From Malonomonas rubra DSM 5091 (GTDB lineage Bacteria > Desulfobacterota > Desulfuromonadia > Desulfuromonadales > Geopsychrobacteraceae), in the NCBI RefSeq assembly GCF_900142125.1, contig NZ_FQZT01000018.1:1-44326 (forward strand): a stretch of 44,326 nt of DNA, read 5' to 3'. Below the pieces are notes generated by a model. That model had not been told where the DNA came from, made no database searches, and saw nothing but the letters and a program-made list of their open reading frames with translations. Positions 24,583-33,318 of the stretch are shown here, in pieces. The position numbers were made by a program, and so were the translations under genes. Every line of letters begins with the position of its first letter. Within the stretch, counting starts at the first letter, position 1.

Positions 24583-25302
24583 TTACAGAAGTCCGATAGC
24601 TCCCTGATAGATGAATGCGCCGATAACCGCGCCGACCAGCGGGCCAACCACCGGAATCCAGGCATAGCTCCAGTCGGAATCACGTTTGTTGGGGATTGGC
24701 AGCAGTGCATGGGCAATACGCGGGCCGAGGTCACGGGCCGGGTTGATCGCGTAGCCAGTCGGGCCACCCAAAGATAGGCCCAGGCTGAAGACCAGGATAC
24801 CGACAGCGTAAGGGCCAAAACCACTACCGATGCCGTTATTTTCGTGGAAGATTCCCAGTACGCCGATCATCAGCATAGCGGTACCGATCATTTCGCAGAG
24901 CAGGTTGCCAACGGTGCTTCGAATTGCTGGGCCGGTACAGAATACCGCCAATTTAAGGTCAGGATCTTCGGTCTGTTTCCAGTGTGGCAGGTAGGCTAGC
25001 CAGACGAGGACTGCACCGATAAAAGCGCCCGCGAATTGCCCGGCGAAATAGAGCAGGGCATCGCCGGCAGCGACTTTGCCGAGCGCTAAGAATCCGACTG
25101 TTACCGCCGGGTTGATGTGGGCGCCGCTGATCCAGCCGGCGATATATACGGCAATTGCAACGCCGAATCCCCAACCTGCAGTTATGACGATCCAGCCAGA
25201 GTTCTGCCCTTTGGAACGTTCCAGTAGAACGTTGGCAACCACGCCACCACCAAGCAGGATAAGTACGGCGGTGCCGATCAGTTCTCCGATAAAAATGCTC
25301 AT
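24583..25302 (-). CDS. glpF: Glycerol facilitator (aquaglyceroporin)
   Basis: This 239-residue channel of the MIP family lets glycerol diffuse through the inner membrane. Six hydrophobic segments and the two pore motifs are visible: N-P-A in G-A-H-I-N-P-A-V-T and N-P-A in A-I-N-P-A-R-D. The Asp after the second motif's Arg is typical of glycerol rather than water channels. TAAGGAG lies before the ATG. It is the first gene of glpFK and is divergent from glpR. Confidence 0.95.
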   Translation of the reverse strand: MSIFIGELIGTAVLILLGGGVVANVLLERSKGQNSGWIVITAGWGFGVAIAVYIAGWISGAHINPAVTVGFLALGKVAAGDALLYFAGQFAGAFIGAVLVWLAYLPHWKQTEDPDLKLAVFCTGPAIRSTVGNLLCEMIGTAMLMIGVLGIFHENNGIGSGFGPYAVGILVFSLGLSLGGPTGYAINPARDLGPRIAHALLPIPNKRDSDWSYAWIPVVGPLVGAVIGAFIYQGAIGLL

Positions 25303-25825
25303 GATGCTTTGCTCCTTAGTGCCTTGCTGACCGTGCGTCGTTGCAATTGGTCAGATGGGGTTGATCACTGTGGCTCAATAGCATGCGTCAGGTTTCAGTA
25401 TACTCTGGATGCGAAATGTATACTATTGCGCCTCAAACGAAGTTCTAAAACGAACATTACTGCGCAAATGTTCATTTTGCAACAAAAAAATATGCGAAAA
25501 GGAAATAATTTGTCCATTGTTTTATTCGCATTCGAATATCTCCGTAAATAGATGTTGTATGATTTTCCCGGGCATAATCAATTTATCCAATAATTGCCGT
25601 AGCTTGCTTATATTACTGATTTTCCCTGTGGTTTAGGGCGTTTAAAGGGATGAGTAGCGTTTGCGAATTTGCTCTCGGTGATTTGTCGCTCGGAATGGGG
25701 TTGTTGGTTTGTTTTCGTTTTTGGTTGCTTGCTGATTAAGTAGTGGGAGAAAGCGAAAAGATATGTTAATTTTCAGCCCTGAAGTTGTAGCTGAAAACAA
25801 TTTTATCGCTGATGTCGAGGCTCTT
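25303..25825. promoter_or_regulatory. Divergent glpF / glpR control region
   Basis: This is about 520 bp of AT-rich sequence with no gene. It holds the paired GlpR-like box at 25447-25478. A TATACT hexamer lies between this box and glpF on the minus strand, but without a matching -35 element, so no promoter is called. Confidence 0.6.
25447..25478. promoter_or_regulatory. Candidate GlpR operator upstream of glpF
   Basis: AAAACGAACATTA and AAATGTTCATTTT form an inverted repeat (11 of 13 positions) around six bases. The half-site ATGTTCG/CGAACAT equals the E. coli GlpR half-site. Related boxes lie upstream of glpD. Binding is inferred. Confidence 0.65.
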
Positions 25826-26629
25826 ATGATTGATAGCAAAGAAAAAATAAAGCTCAATAAACGGCAAGAGCAGATTGTTGAAAAGGTTCAGCAGGAAGGG
25901 TTTTTGTCGGTCGAGTTTCTAACCCAAACATTCGATGTCACTCCTCAAACGATTCGGCGGGATATCAACGATCTGTGCGAGCATGGTCTGGCGCGGCGCT
26001 ATCATGGTGGTGTCGGTCTGTCTTCGAGTGTTGAGAATGTTGCTTACGATACCCGCAAGGTTTTGCTGCAGGATGAAAAACGGCTGATCGCTCAGATGAT
26101 CGCGGAGAAGATACCGGACGGCGCTTCAATCTTTATCGATATCGGCACCTCAACCGAAGAGGTGGCAAAGGCATTGCGCGATCACCAGCAGCTTCGGATT
26201 ATCACCAACGATTTGAATGTTGCGACAATTCTCAGCGGTAATCCGACCTGCGAAGTGATTGTCGCTGGTGGGGTTGTCAGGCATCGTGATCGCGGCATCA
26301 CCGGTGAGGCGACCATCGATTTTATTCGTCAGTTCAAGGTTGATTTCGGGATTATCGGCATTTCGGCAATCGACCTGGATGGCAGTCTGCTCGATTTCGA
26401 TTATCATGAAGTACGGGTTGCACAGGCAATTATCGAAAATTCCCGGAAAATTTACCTGGCGGCGGACCATTCCAAATTCAGCCGCAGCGCTCTGGTCCGG
26501 CTCGGAAGCATTTCGCAGATCGATGGGTTGTTCACCGACCAGATGCCGCCGGAAGAAATCGTCCAGATTCTGCGGGAACAGAACGTTGCGCTGTATATCC
26601 CTGAGAGCCCGACTGAAGCGACCGATTGA
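25826..26629 (+). CDS. glpR: DeoR/GlpR-family transcriptional repressor
   Basis: The frame is open from ATG 25763 (288 residues), but ATG 25826 gives 267 residues, close to the family's 252-260, and has CGAGG upstream. The N-terminal helix-turn-helix is F-L-S-V-E-F-L-T-Q-T-F-D-V-T-P-Q-T-I-R-R-D with R-R-Y-H-G-G after it. The C-terminal sugar-phosphate-sensing domain contains F-I-D-I-G-T-S-T-E-E and I-I-T-N-D-L-N-V-A. GlpR represses glycerol genes until glycerol 3-phosphate binds. The position between glpFK and the glpD operon supports the name. Confidence 0.92.
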   Translation: MIDSKEKIKLNKRQEQIVEKVQQEGFLSVEFLTQTFDVTPQTIRRDINDLCEHGLARRYHGGVGLSSSVENVAYDTRKVLLQDEKRLIAQMIAEKIPDGASIFIDIGTSTEEVAKALRDHQQLRIITNDLNVATILSGNPTCEVIVAGGVVRHRDRGITGEATIDFIRQFKVDFGIIGISAIDLDGSLLDFDYHEVRVAQAIIENSRKIYLAADHSKFSRSALVRLGSISQIDGLFTDQMPPEEIVQILREQNVALYIPESPTEATD

Positions 26630-26648
26630 TTTAAGCGACTGTGGCAAT

Positions 26649-26684
26649 AAAAAAGGAGGCCTGTATTCCAGGGCCTCCTTTTTT
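26649..26684 (+). terminator. Terminator after glpR
   Basis: AAAAGGAGGCC pairs perfectly with GGCCTCCTTTT around a ten-base loop and is followed by T on the plus strand. On the minus strand it also ends in a T-run, so it can serve both directions, including the gap operon whose last gene ends at 26789. Confidence 0.92.
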
Positions 26685-26788
26685 AGTTTTAAGTGCGCAT
26701 AGGGTAGATCGTTGCGAGACAACAATGAACTGGTTTGAACGCCAGCTCTCGCCACTGACAGCGCCTTTTTGCCAGTGCGTGTTGCAGG

Positions 26789-27037
26789 TTATTTTATACG
26801 TCGCTCTCGGGGCACGTGGCGACTGTTGAATTCGCCAAACGCTTTAAGCGTATGAGCGGAAACACCCCTTTTCTGTCTCTCCATCTGCGGCAATAGCGGC
26901 AGATTAAGTTTTCTGCGCAGCAGGTTTGAAATGGAATCGCCGCTCTTGGCTGCCATGCCGAGCAGGACTTCCTTCTCTGAATCGTCGATGCGAAAAGAGA
27001 TGACATGTTGTTTGCTGTTCGCTTCTTTCTTTCTCAT
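26789..27037 (-). CDS. Small RHH-like protein of unknown function downstream of gap
   Basis: This is an 82-residue basic protein. ATG 27037 has CAGGAG nine bases upstream and lies 28 bases past the gap stop codon, so it is probably the last gene of the glpD-pyk-gap operon. The core H-V-I-S-F-R-I-D-D-S-E-K-E-V-L-L-G-M-A followed by S-I-S-N-L-L-R-R-K-L has the strand-helix-helix pattern of ribbon-helix-helix proteins. DNA binding is plausible but not shown. The target is unknown. Confidence 0.65.
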   Translation of the reverse strand: MRKKEANSKQHVISFRIDDSEKEVLLGMAAKSGDSISNLLRRKLNLPLLPQMERQKRGVSAHTLKAFGEFNSRHVPRERRIK

Positions 27038-27065
27038 CTGTTGACTCCTGCCCGTTGTCGGCCCG

Positions 27066-28070
27066 CTAGGATTTTTCGGCGATAAACTCAACCAGATCTA
27101 GCACCCGGTTGGAATAACCCCACTCGTTGTCGTACCAGCAGAGCACTTTCACCAGATTGTCCCCGATAATGCTGGTCGACAGGCCGTCAACGATCGATGA
27201 GGCCGGGTTGCCGTTGAAATCCTTGGAGACCAGCGGCAGTTCACAAAATTCCAGAATCCCTTTTAGCGGCCCTGCGGCAGCATCTTTTAGGGCCGCATTG
27301 ACCTGTGCGACACTGGTCGGCTTTTCGGTTTCGACCACCAGGTCGACAACTGAAACGTTCGGTGTCGGCACCCGGATTGCCATTCCGTCCAGTTTGCCTT
27401 TCAGTTCCGGCAGGACCAGGGATACCGCTTTTGCGGCACCGGTACTGGTCGGGATCATCGACATGCCGGCAGCACGCGCGCGGCGTAGGTCGGAATGAGG
27501 CAGGTCGAGAATCTTCTGGTCGTTGGTGTAGGCGTGGATCGTGGTCATCAGCCCTTTGACGATGCCGAATTCGGCAGCCAGAACCTTGGCGACCGGTGCC
27601 AAGCCATTAGTGGTACAGGAGGCGTTGGAGATGACCTGATGGCTGGCTGGATCGTAGTCGTCCTGATTGACACCCATGCAGACGGTCAGGTCGACATCTT
27701 TACCCGGTGCGCTGATGACAACTTTTTTCGCGCCTGCTTCAAGGTGTTTCGCTGCGCCGTCGCGGTTGGTGAAAAAACCGGTCGATTCGATGACAATATC
27801 GACGCCAAGCTGCTTCCAGGGAAGTTTGGCCGGGTCGCGTTCCTTCAATACCTGAATCGGTTTTCCGGCAACCCGCAGGGCATCCTCTTCGACCTGGACA
27901 TCGGCGCTTAGGATGCCATGTACCGAATCGTATTTCAGCAGGTGACCGAGGGTTGCAGCATCGGTCAGATCGTTGATTGCGACGATTTCAAAAGCAGAAG
28001 AATCGAGAGATGCACGAAGAACGTTGCGGCCGATGCGGCCAAAGCCATTGATGGCGACTTTACAGCTCAT
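27066..28070 (-). CDS. gap: Glyceraldehyde-3-phosphate dehydrogenase, type I
   Basis: This 334-residue enzyme oxidises glyceraldehyde 3-phosphate to 1,3-bisphosphoglycerate with NAD+. The N-terminal Rossmann motif is I-N-G-F-G-R-I-G-R. The active-site Cys152 is in S-N-A-S-C-T-T-N, and [11 protein letters not shown] lies near the end. Length and motifs are standard. It lies 39 bp after pyk in the same direction; AGGAG precedes the ATG. The order glpD-pyk-gap puts glycerol oxidation and lower glycolysis on one transcript. Confidence 0.97.
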   Translation of the reverse strand: MSCKVAINGFGRIGRNVLRASLDSSAFEIVAINDLTDAATLGHLLKYDSVHGILSADVQVEEDALRVAGKPIQVLKERDPAKLPWKQLGVDIVIESTGFFTNRDGAAKHLEAGAKKVVISAPGKDVDLTVCMGVNQDDYDPASHQVISNASCTTNGLAPVAKVLAAEFGIVKGLMTTIHAYTNDQKILDLPHSDLRRARAAGMSMIPTSTGAAKAVSLVLPELKGKLDGMAIRVPTPNVSVVDLVVETEKPTSVAQVNAALKDAAAGPLKGILEFCELPLVSKDFNGNPASSIVDGLSTSIIGDNLVKVLCWYDNEWGYSNRVLDLVEFIAEKS

Positions 28071-28109
28071 AATTTGGGACTCCTATTAAGGTGTTGAATA
28101 TGGATAAGG

Positions 28110-29549
28110 TTATTTGTTTTCGGCACCGGTCAGGGTGTGGACTTTCAATAGATTGGTTGTGCCGGGGGCCGAAACGGGGCTGCCCATAGTGATGACCACA
28201 ACATCATCTGGCTTGAGGACTCCGGCATCGATCGCGGCAATTTCCATGGCGTGAATCTGCTCCTCGGTATTTTGTACGTTGGCCACCGAAATTGACTGGA
28301 CGCCAGCGTGCAATGCCAGTTGGCGGCGCACGGTCAGGCTTGGAGTGACTGCATAGATCGGCAGGCTCGGGCGGTATTTGGCGACCAGCGCGGCGGTGCT
28401 GCCGGTTTGGGTGAAGGCGAGAATCGCTGCTGCGGAAACGTTTTCCGCAACGTGGCAGGCCGCCTGGCCGATGGCGTCTGCCTGCTGTTCGGCGCCGCTT
28501 GTTGCCGGTGATGGTTGGAAGGTGGATTCGCGCAACAGTGGATCGCTTTCCACGTCCACGGCGACCCGGACCATCAGTGAAACCGCTTCCAGCGGGTACT
28601 TGCCTGCTGCGGTTTCGGCCGAGAGCATCACCGCGTCGGTGCCATCCATGATGGCGTTGGCGACATCGGAGGTTTCAGCGCGGGTTGGGCGTGGGTTGTC
28701 GATCATGCTTTCCAGCATCTGGGTCGCAGTGATGACCGGCTTCCCGGCTTGATTGCATTTACGGATGATCTGCTTCTGTAGCAACGGAACCTGTTCTGGA
28801 GGGATTTCCACGCCCAGATCACCGCGTGCGACCATGATCCCGTCGGCCGCTTGGAGGATGTTGTCGAAATCATCAATCGCCTGGGGTTTCTCGATTTTAG
28901 CGATCACCGGGATGTTCGCCTGGGCGATGTGTAGCCGCTCTTGCAGGTTTTTTACGTCATCAGCGTGGCGGACAAAAGACAGCGCCAGGAAATCGACCTC
29001 TTCTTTGATGCAGAAAGCGAGGTCGGCCAGATCCTTTTCGGTGAGGCAGGGAACTGAAACGCTGGCGCCGGGAAGATTGATCCCTTTGCAGTCTTTTAGT
29101 TTTCCGCCGTGAACCACCCGACAGGAAATCTCTGTCTCTTCGATCTTTTCCACGATCAGTTCGAGCATGCCATCGTCGAGAAGAATTCTTTCCCCGATTG
29201 CGACATTGCCCGGTAGTTTCGGATAGCGGGCCGGAATCAGTCCCTCTTTACCGATCAACTCACGGGTGGTGATGGTCACCTGCTGATTTTTGATGAGGTG
29301 CTGGCTGCCGCCCTCCATCAAGCCGGTGCGGATTTTGGGTCCCTGTAGATCTGCCAGGATTGCGACCGCCTGTTGACGTTGTTCGGATAGCGCGCGGATG
29401 CGGCGGATCAGCATCGCTTTACTGTTCAGGTCGCCATGGGAAAAATTGAGACGAAAAACGTCGACCCCGGCGACCATAAGCTCTTGCAGTTGTTCGGGCG
29501 ATTCGCAGGCCGGGCCGACGGTTGCGACAATTTTAGTGCGGCGATGCAT
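28110..29549 (-). CDS. pyk: Pyruvate kinase
   Basis: This 479-residue enzyme makes pyruvate and ATP from phosphoenolpyruvate. ATG 29549 follows AAGGAG and starts the typical R-R-T-K-I-V-A-T-V-G-P-A; the frame runs further upstream without similarity. Marks are V-F-R-L-N-F-S-H-G, V-I-A-K-I-E-K-P-Q-A (substrate-binding Lys), M-V-A-R-G-D-L-G-V-E and M-D-G-T-D-A-V-M-L-S-A-E-T. The C-terminal regulatory domain is present (to V-V-I-T-M-G-S-P-V). It lies 56 bp after glpD. Confidence 0.97.
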   Translation of the reverse strand: MHRRTKIVATVGPACESPEQLQELMVAGVDVFRLNFSHGDLNSKAMLIRRIRALSEQRQQAVAILADLQGPKIRTGLMEGGSQHLIKNQQVTITTRELIGKEGLIPARYPKLPGNVAIGERILLDDGMLELIVEKIEETEISCRVVHGGKLKDCKGINLPGASVSVPCLTEKDLADLAFCIKEEVDFLALSFVRHADDVKNLQERLHIAQANIPVIAKIEKPQAIDDFDNILQAADGIMVARGDLGVEIPPEQVPLLQKQIIRKCNQAGKPVITATQMLESMIDNPRPTRAETSDVANAIMDGTDAVMLSAETAAGKYPLEAVSLMVRVAVDVESDPLLRESTFQPSPATSGAEQQADAIGQAACHVAENVSAAAILAFTQTGSTAALVAKYRPSLPIYAVTPSLTVRRQLALHAGVQSISVANVQNTEEQIHAMEIAAIDAGVLKPDDVVVITMGSPVSAPGTTNLLKVHTLTGAENK

Positions 29550-29605
29550 ATTTGTTTCTCCTTGTGCGGCTCGGGATGCGCGCTGGCTGTCTTGCTGCTG
29601 CTTGG

Positions 29606-31219
29606 TTACAGGGCGACGTGCAGTCGTTCGGTTGCAAGCTCCAGTTCTTTTCCGCACTGTTGCTGGTCCCAGCCCAGCTCTTTGGCCATGATTTCGATGA
29701 CCCGAGGCAAAACCTGTGCAGCAGCAGCTTTGTCGATCAGGGCCAGCGGCAGGCGACGTGCCAGGACGTCAATCGCGTGGGCGGCAAATTCGTAGCGGGT
29801 GGCAAAAAGAACTTCGGCTTCGATAAATGGATGTTTTGGATGTAGGCGCTCTGCGAGGTTCTTTTGGCTTAACTCGGCGACCTGTTCGGCTTGATCACCA
29901 TAGGCGCGGTTCAGGTTGTAGCTGACGTCTTTTTCGAAGCCGTATTTGGTGGTCAGTTGTTGGTCGCCCTGGCTCTTGTAATTGACCCCACCGATGACCG
30001 AAATATGATTGGTTTCGCAGGGATTGGCCGGGGCAAGATTCCAGCCGGCAACCGCTTGATCGACAGTATCTTCGGCCATGCGGCGGTAGCTGGTCCATTT
30101 GCCGCCAACAATTGTCAGCAGGCCGGCATCGCTCATCGAGATAACATGATCGCGCACCAGGTTCGAGGTGTCGGCCGCATCGGGATCGGCGACCAGTGGC
30201 CGCAAGCCAGACCAGGTTGCTTTTATGTCGTCGCGAGTCGGTTGCAGATCAAAGTATTTGCCGACATGCCGTAGCAGGTAATCGATTTCTTCATCGCTGG
30301 CTTTGGGGTGTTCGGTGATTTTTGCCGGATCGTCAGTGGTGCCGATCAGTGCGTGTCCCTGCCATGGCAGAACAAACAGGACCCGGCCGTCCTCAGTTTT
30401 CGGAATCATCAGGCCGTTTTCTGGTGGCGAGAAGCGCTTGTCGAGGACGATATGAATTCCCGAACTGGCGGTGATGATCGGTTTGGTCGCGGGGTCGTCC
30501 ATCTGTCTCAGGCGGTCACCGAAGGGGCCGGTGGCATTGATAACGCCCTTGGCGCGGACCGTCCATTGCTCGCCGGTCAGGCAGTCGCGTACGACGGCTC
30601 CACTTACCTTGCCATTTTCTTTGTGAAGGTCAGTCACTTCGACATGATTTGCGATAACTGCGCCACGCTGCTCTGCGGTTCTGGCGAGAGCGACAGCCAT
30701 GCGGGCATCGTTGAATTGACCGTCGTAATAGAGGATTCCGGCTTTAAGGCCTTCGGCTTTGACCATCGGGAAGCGTTCCAGAGTCGCTTTGCGACTGAGC
30801 AGACGACTGCTGCCGAGGCGCATTTTACCCGAAAGGATATCGTAGAGTTTCAGGCCGGTGAAAACCATGGGGACATCCAGCCATTTATAGAGTGGGGTGA
30901 CAAACGAAATCCGGTTTGACAGGTGGGGCGCATTTTTGAGGAGGACGCCACGCTCGTGGAGGCCTTCTTTGACCAGGTCGTATTGGGCCTTGTTCAGCCC
31001 CTTGACCGCTTTTTCCAGATAGCGGACACCGCCATGGACCAGCTTGGTGCTGCGGCTACTGGTGCCTTCGGCAAGATCCATTTTTTCAACCAGAGCAACT
31101 TTTAGTCCGCGTGCCGCTGCATCGAGGACAATGCCGCAACCGGTGGCGCCGCCGCCGACAACCAGAAGATCAAAGGGCTGTTCCTGTTTAAGGGTATCGA
31201 GGGTCTGCTGTCTTTTCAT
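29606..31219 (-). CDS. glpD: Aerobic-type glycerol-3-phosphate dehydrogenase (FAD, GlpD)
   Basis: This 537-residue membrane-associated flavoenzyme oxidises glycerol 3-phosphate to dihydroxyacetone phosphate and passes electrons to quinone. The FAD site is L-L-V-V-G-G-G-A-T-G-C-G. G-T-S-S-R-S-T-K-L-V-H-G-G-V-R-Y-L and T-I-V-G-G-K-W-T-S-Y-R are family signatures. The length is slightly above E. coli GlpD (501). It is the first gene of glpD-pyk-gap. AGGGAG precedes the ATG. GlpR-like boxes lie within 120 bases upstream. Confidence 0.96.
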   Translation of the reverse strand: MKRQQTLDTLKQEQPFDLLVVGGGATGCGIVLDAAARGLKVALVEKMDLAEGTSSRSTKLVHGGVRYLEKAVKGLNKAQYDLVKEGLHERGVLLKNAPHLSNRISFVTPLYKWLDVPMVFTGLKLYDILSGKMRLGSSRLLSRKATLERFPMVKAEGLKAGILYYDGQFNDARMAVALARTAEQRGAVIANHVEVTDLHKENGKVSGAVVRDCLTGEQWTVRAKGVINATGPFGDRLRQMDDPATKPIITASSGIHIVLDKRFSPPENGLMIPKTEDGRVLFVLPWQGHALIGTTDDPAKITEHPKASDEEIDYLLRHVGKYFDLQPTRDDIKATWSGLRPLVADPDAADTSNLVRDHVISMSDAGLLTIVGGKWTSYRRMAEDTVDQAVAGWNLAPANPCETNHISVIGGVNYKSQGDQQLTTKYGFEKDVSYNLNRAYGDQAEQVAELSQKNLAERLHPKHPFIEAEVLFATRYEFAAHAIDVLARRLPLALIDKAAAAQVLPRVIEIMAKELGWDQQQCGKELELATERLHVAL

Positions 31220-31623
31220 GTCGGTCTCCCTGGTTGGGCGTAAAATTGAGCTCCGTAGTGCTTGCTGGAGTTAATGTTCGTTTACGATCATATTCCGACT
31301 TAAAAATGTTTGCAAGCGAAAATCGAACATTAGTTTAGTAAATCTTCAGAATGTTTCTATGGGCCCATTTAGGAAGGGTCTCAGATCATGTTCGAGAAAT
31401 AGCTAGTTACTAAAAATCGATGACTTGACTAGCTTTTTTCGTTTTCAATAATAGCCCAGAGAGATAGGCCAGCGTTTCATCTTATGTTCGTACGAAAAGC
31501 AAATATTTTCGTTTAGGAAATTATTTTACAGATTTTCCTTGACCTGTTAGCAAAGTCTTCTATGCTTTCAGGCGGTAACAGATATTTTTGTTTCTCTATT
31601 TACGTAGGAAGGGAGCAGGATCA
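31220..31623. promoter_or_regulatory. Divergent control region glpD / DUF2180 gene with GlpR-like boxes
   Basis: No gene is seen. AATGTTCG…CGATCAT (31272-31290) resembles the 20-bp E. coli GlpR site. Single half-sites are ATCGAACATT (31322-31331) and CATGTTCGA (31387-31395). TTCGTACGAA (31487-31496) is a perfect ten-base palindrome preceded by TATG. Confidence 0.6.
31539..31566 (+). promoter_or_regulatory. Probable sigma70-type promoter of the DUF2180 gene
   Basis: TTGACC (31539-31544) and TATGCT (31561-31566) are separated by 16 bases, about 58 bases before the ATG. Confidence 0.5.
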
Positions 31624-31824
31624 ATGAAGTGCTATGAGTGCGCAAAAGATGGAAATAGTTCGGACGCAGTTGCTGTCTGTGCTGTCTGTGGGATGGGATT
31701 GTGTATGGACCATGCTATAGAGAAGGATGTGCCGCTGGTGCAGAGAACTTCAGGTTGGGTTGACCATAAAATTATTCATATTCTCTGCAGTAAATGTGCA
31801 GCAGTGAAATCGTTGACCAGCTGA
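31624..31824 (+). CDS. DUF2180-like small zinc-ribbon protein
   Basis: This is a 66-residue protein. ATG 31624 has AAGGGAG upstream; the frame also opens further upstream. It has C-Y-E-C, C-A-V-C, C-M-D-H and C-S-K-C, eight possible zinc ligands arranged like a B-box or double zinc ribbon. I recognise the start M-K-C-Y-E-C-A and the G-L-C-M-D-H-A as DUF2180, a family of small proteins first known from methanogens. Its function is unknown. It is a single gene between its own promoter and terminator, divergent from glpD. Confidence 0.8.
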   Translation: MKCYECAKDGNSSDAVAVCAVCGMGLCMDHAIEKDVPLVQRTSGWVDHKIIHILCSKCAAVKSLTS

Positions 31825-31847
31825 TCACCTTTATCTCTGTTGATTTT

Positions 31848-31885
31848 TGAAGGCCCCGCGATTTACAGCGGGGCCTTTTATTTTG
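31848..31885 (+). terminator. Terminator of the DUF2180 gene
   Basis: AAGGCCCCGC pairs with GCGGGGCCTT around an eight-base loop, followed by TTATTTT. It lies 25 bases after the stop codon. Confidence 0.92.
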
Positions 31886-31967
31886 GCTGTGTGCGTGGAT
31901 TGAGTTGATTTTGAAAATTGCTGTAGACCGTTTGTTGGTGAGGTCTTGATCTGTTATTGCATATTAT

Positions 31968-32063
31968 GACTGAAAGCGGCCACCCCGTTATGATGTGAAA
32001 CCCTCCGGGCATTATTGCGTGAAACCCGCCACCTATTATGAAGCAAAACCACCACCCCATTTT
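31968..32063. mobile_element. Four imperfect 24-bp tandem repeats, likely end of an IS21-family element
   Basis: Units begin at 31968, 31992, 32016 and 32040. Each has the pattern (n)GTGAAA-CC-CC-CC-TTAT. IS21-family elements carry such multiple terminal repeats (GTGAAAGTGGCCACC-like) as transposase-binding sites. No istA or istB gene is present in the window, so this is an orphan end. The rest of 31825-32196 holds a terminator and no gene. Confidence 0.6.
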
Positions 32064-32196
32064 TTACGAGGTGGTGGCTCTTCAAAAACTCACGAATTCT
32101 GCGATGGCCCCTGCCTTAGGTTAGGAAAACAAGGCGGGGACTTTTGTGTCCCCAACTGAACCTCTTGCCCGCCTACACAGCCTCCCTGGTAAATAT

Positions 32197-33318
32197 TCAC
32201 TCTACTCTGGCAAATGCATTATTTGCTAATTGCCACCATGTCGTTCTTGGTACGACCTCGTTTTCCGACACCGCTTGCCCAATCTGCGGAGTTGCAACAG
32301 TTGCGTTCTGGCGTTCAGCTTCTGTCAGCAACCTTTCGATGGGTTCTGTCCAGGCATGCATGGACAAATTGAACTGTCCCCAATGGATTGGCAGCAAAAC
32401 CTTACCCTGAAGATCAAGATGAGACTTTACCGTTTCCTCCGGCATCATGTGTATTTCCGACCAGGCTTCGTTATAGGCCCCTGATTCCAGCATGGTGATA
32501 TCGAAAGGACCATACTTTTCACCTATCTGCTTGAATCCGTCAAAATAGCCGGAGTCGCCACCAAAGAAGACTCTATGTTGTTCGTTTTGAATTACCCAAG
32601 AAGCCCACAGAGTATTGTTCCTGGCCAGCCAGCGTCCTGAAAAATGACGTGCCGGAGTCGCTGTTAACTTCACTGCACCATTTGTATGTTCGTCCCACCA
32701 GTCCAACTCAACGATCTTGTATTGCGGGACACCCCAACGCTCCAAGTGTGCTGCAACGCCTAATGGAACATAGAACATTGACGTCTTATCAATAAGCGCT
32801 TTGATACTTGGGTAATCGAGATGATCATAATGGTCGTGTGAGATCAATACGATATCGACTTTAGGTAAATCCTGGATTTTTAGCGGCATATCGATGTCAA
32901 AACGCTTCGGCCCTAAAAAAGGGAAAGGTGAAGCTCGGTCGCTAAACATCGGGTCGGTGAGAATGATCTGCCCATCCATTTCGATCAGGCACGTGGAATG
33001 TCCCAGCCAGGTCACGCGCAAACCTTCTCCTGCCCCAATGCGTTCTGCTTCGACCGAAACGGAAGGCAGGACAACTTTCGGTTCTCTTGTTTGCTGGTCG
33101 GTGAAAAACTCTATCAACGAGCCCAGCCGGTTTCCTGAAGAGGTGCTTACTCGGGTTGGAACGGGGTTGATGAATTTTCCGTCTTTGAAGTTAGAGGAAT
33201 GCTTCATTTTTCCTTCGTTTCCTGATGCCCCCAACTGGGGAGCACAGGCCGTAAACAACAATGCTGTAGCTACAAGCCCAACAACAAGACATAGAGTCAT
33301 TTTGATAGCTTTCTTCAT
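32197..33318 (-). CDS. MBL-fold metal-dependent hydrolase, lipoprotein
   Basis: This is a 373-residue protein starting at ATG 33318, which overlaps the stop of the upstream transporter gene as ATGA; the ribosome site is GGAAAGG. The N-terminus is a lipoprotein signal (L-L-F-T-A-C, Cys about 25). The metallo-beta-lactamase fold follows, with T-W-L-G-H-S-T, S-H-D-H-Y-D-H-L-D (the HxHxDH zinc motif), A-R-H-F-S-G-R and G-G-D-S-G-Y. The overall pattern resembles the NAPE-phospholipase D / RomA / UlaG group. The substrate is unknown. It is the last gene of the nine-gene minus-strand cluster and probably faces the periplasm. Confidence 0.87.
   Translation of the reverse strand: MKKAIKMTLCLVVGLVATALLFTACAPQLGASGNEGKMKHSSNFKDGKFINPVPTRVSTSSGNRLGSLIEFFTDQQTREPKVVLPSVSVEAERIGAGEGLRVTWLGHSTCLIEMDGQIILTDPMFSDRASPFPFLGPKRFDIDMPLKIQDLPKVDIVLISHDHYDHLDYPSIKALIDKTSMFYVPLGVAAHLERWGVPQYKIVELDWWDEHTNGAVKLTATPARHFSGRWLARNNTLWASWVIQNEQHRVFFGGDSGYFDGFKQIGEKYGPFDITMLESGAYNEAWSEIHMMPEETVKSHLDLQGKVLLPIHWGQFNLSMHAWTEPIERLLTEAERQNATVATPQIGQAVSENEVVPRTTWWQLANNAFARVE

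Noticed and set aside
31878-32060. A 60-codon minus-strand frame with an eight-residue repeat
   Set aside because: It is the translation of the 24-bp tandem repeats and has no ribosome site.
31968-32063. CRISPR array
   Set aside because: The units are direct 24-base tandem repeats without spacers.
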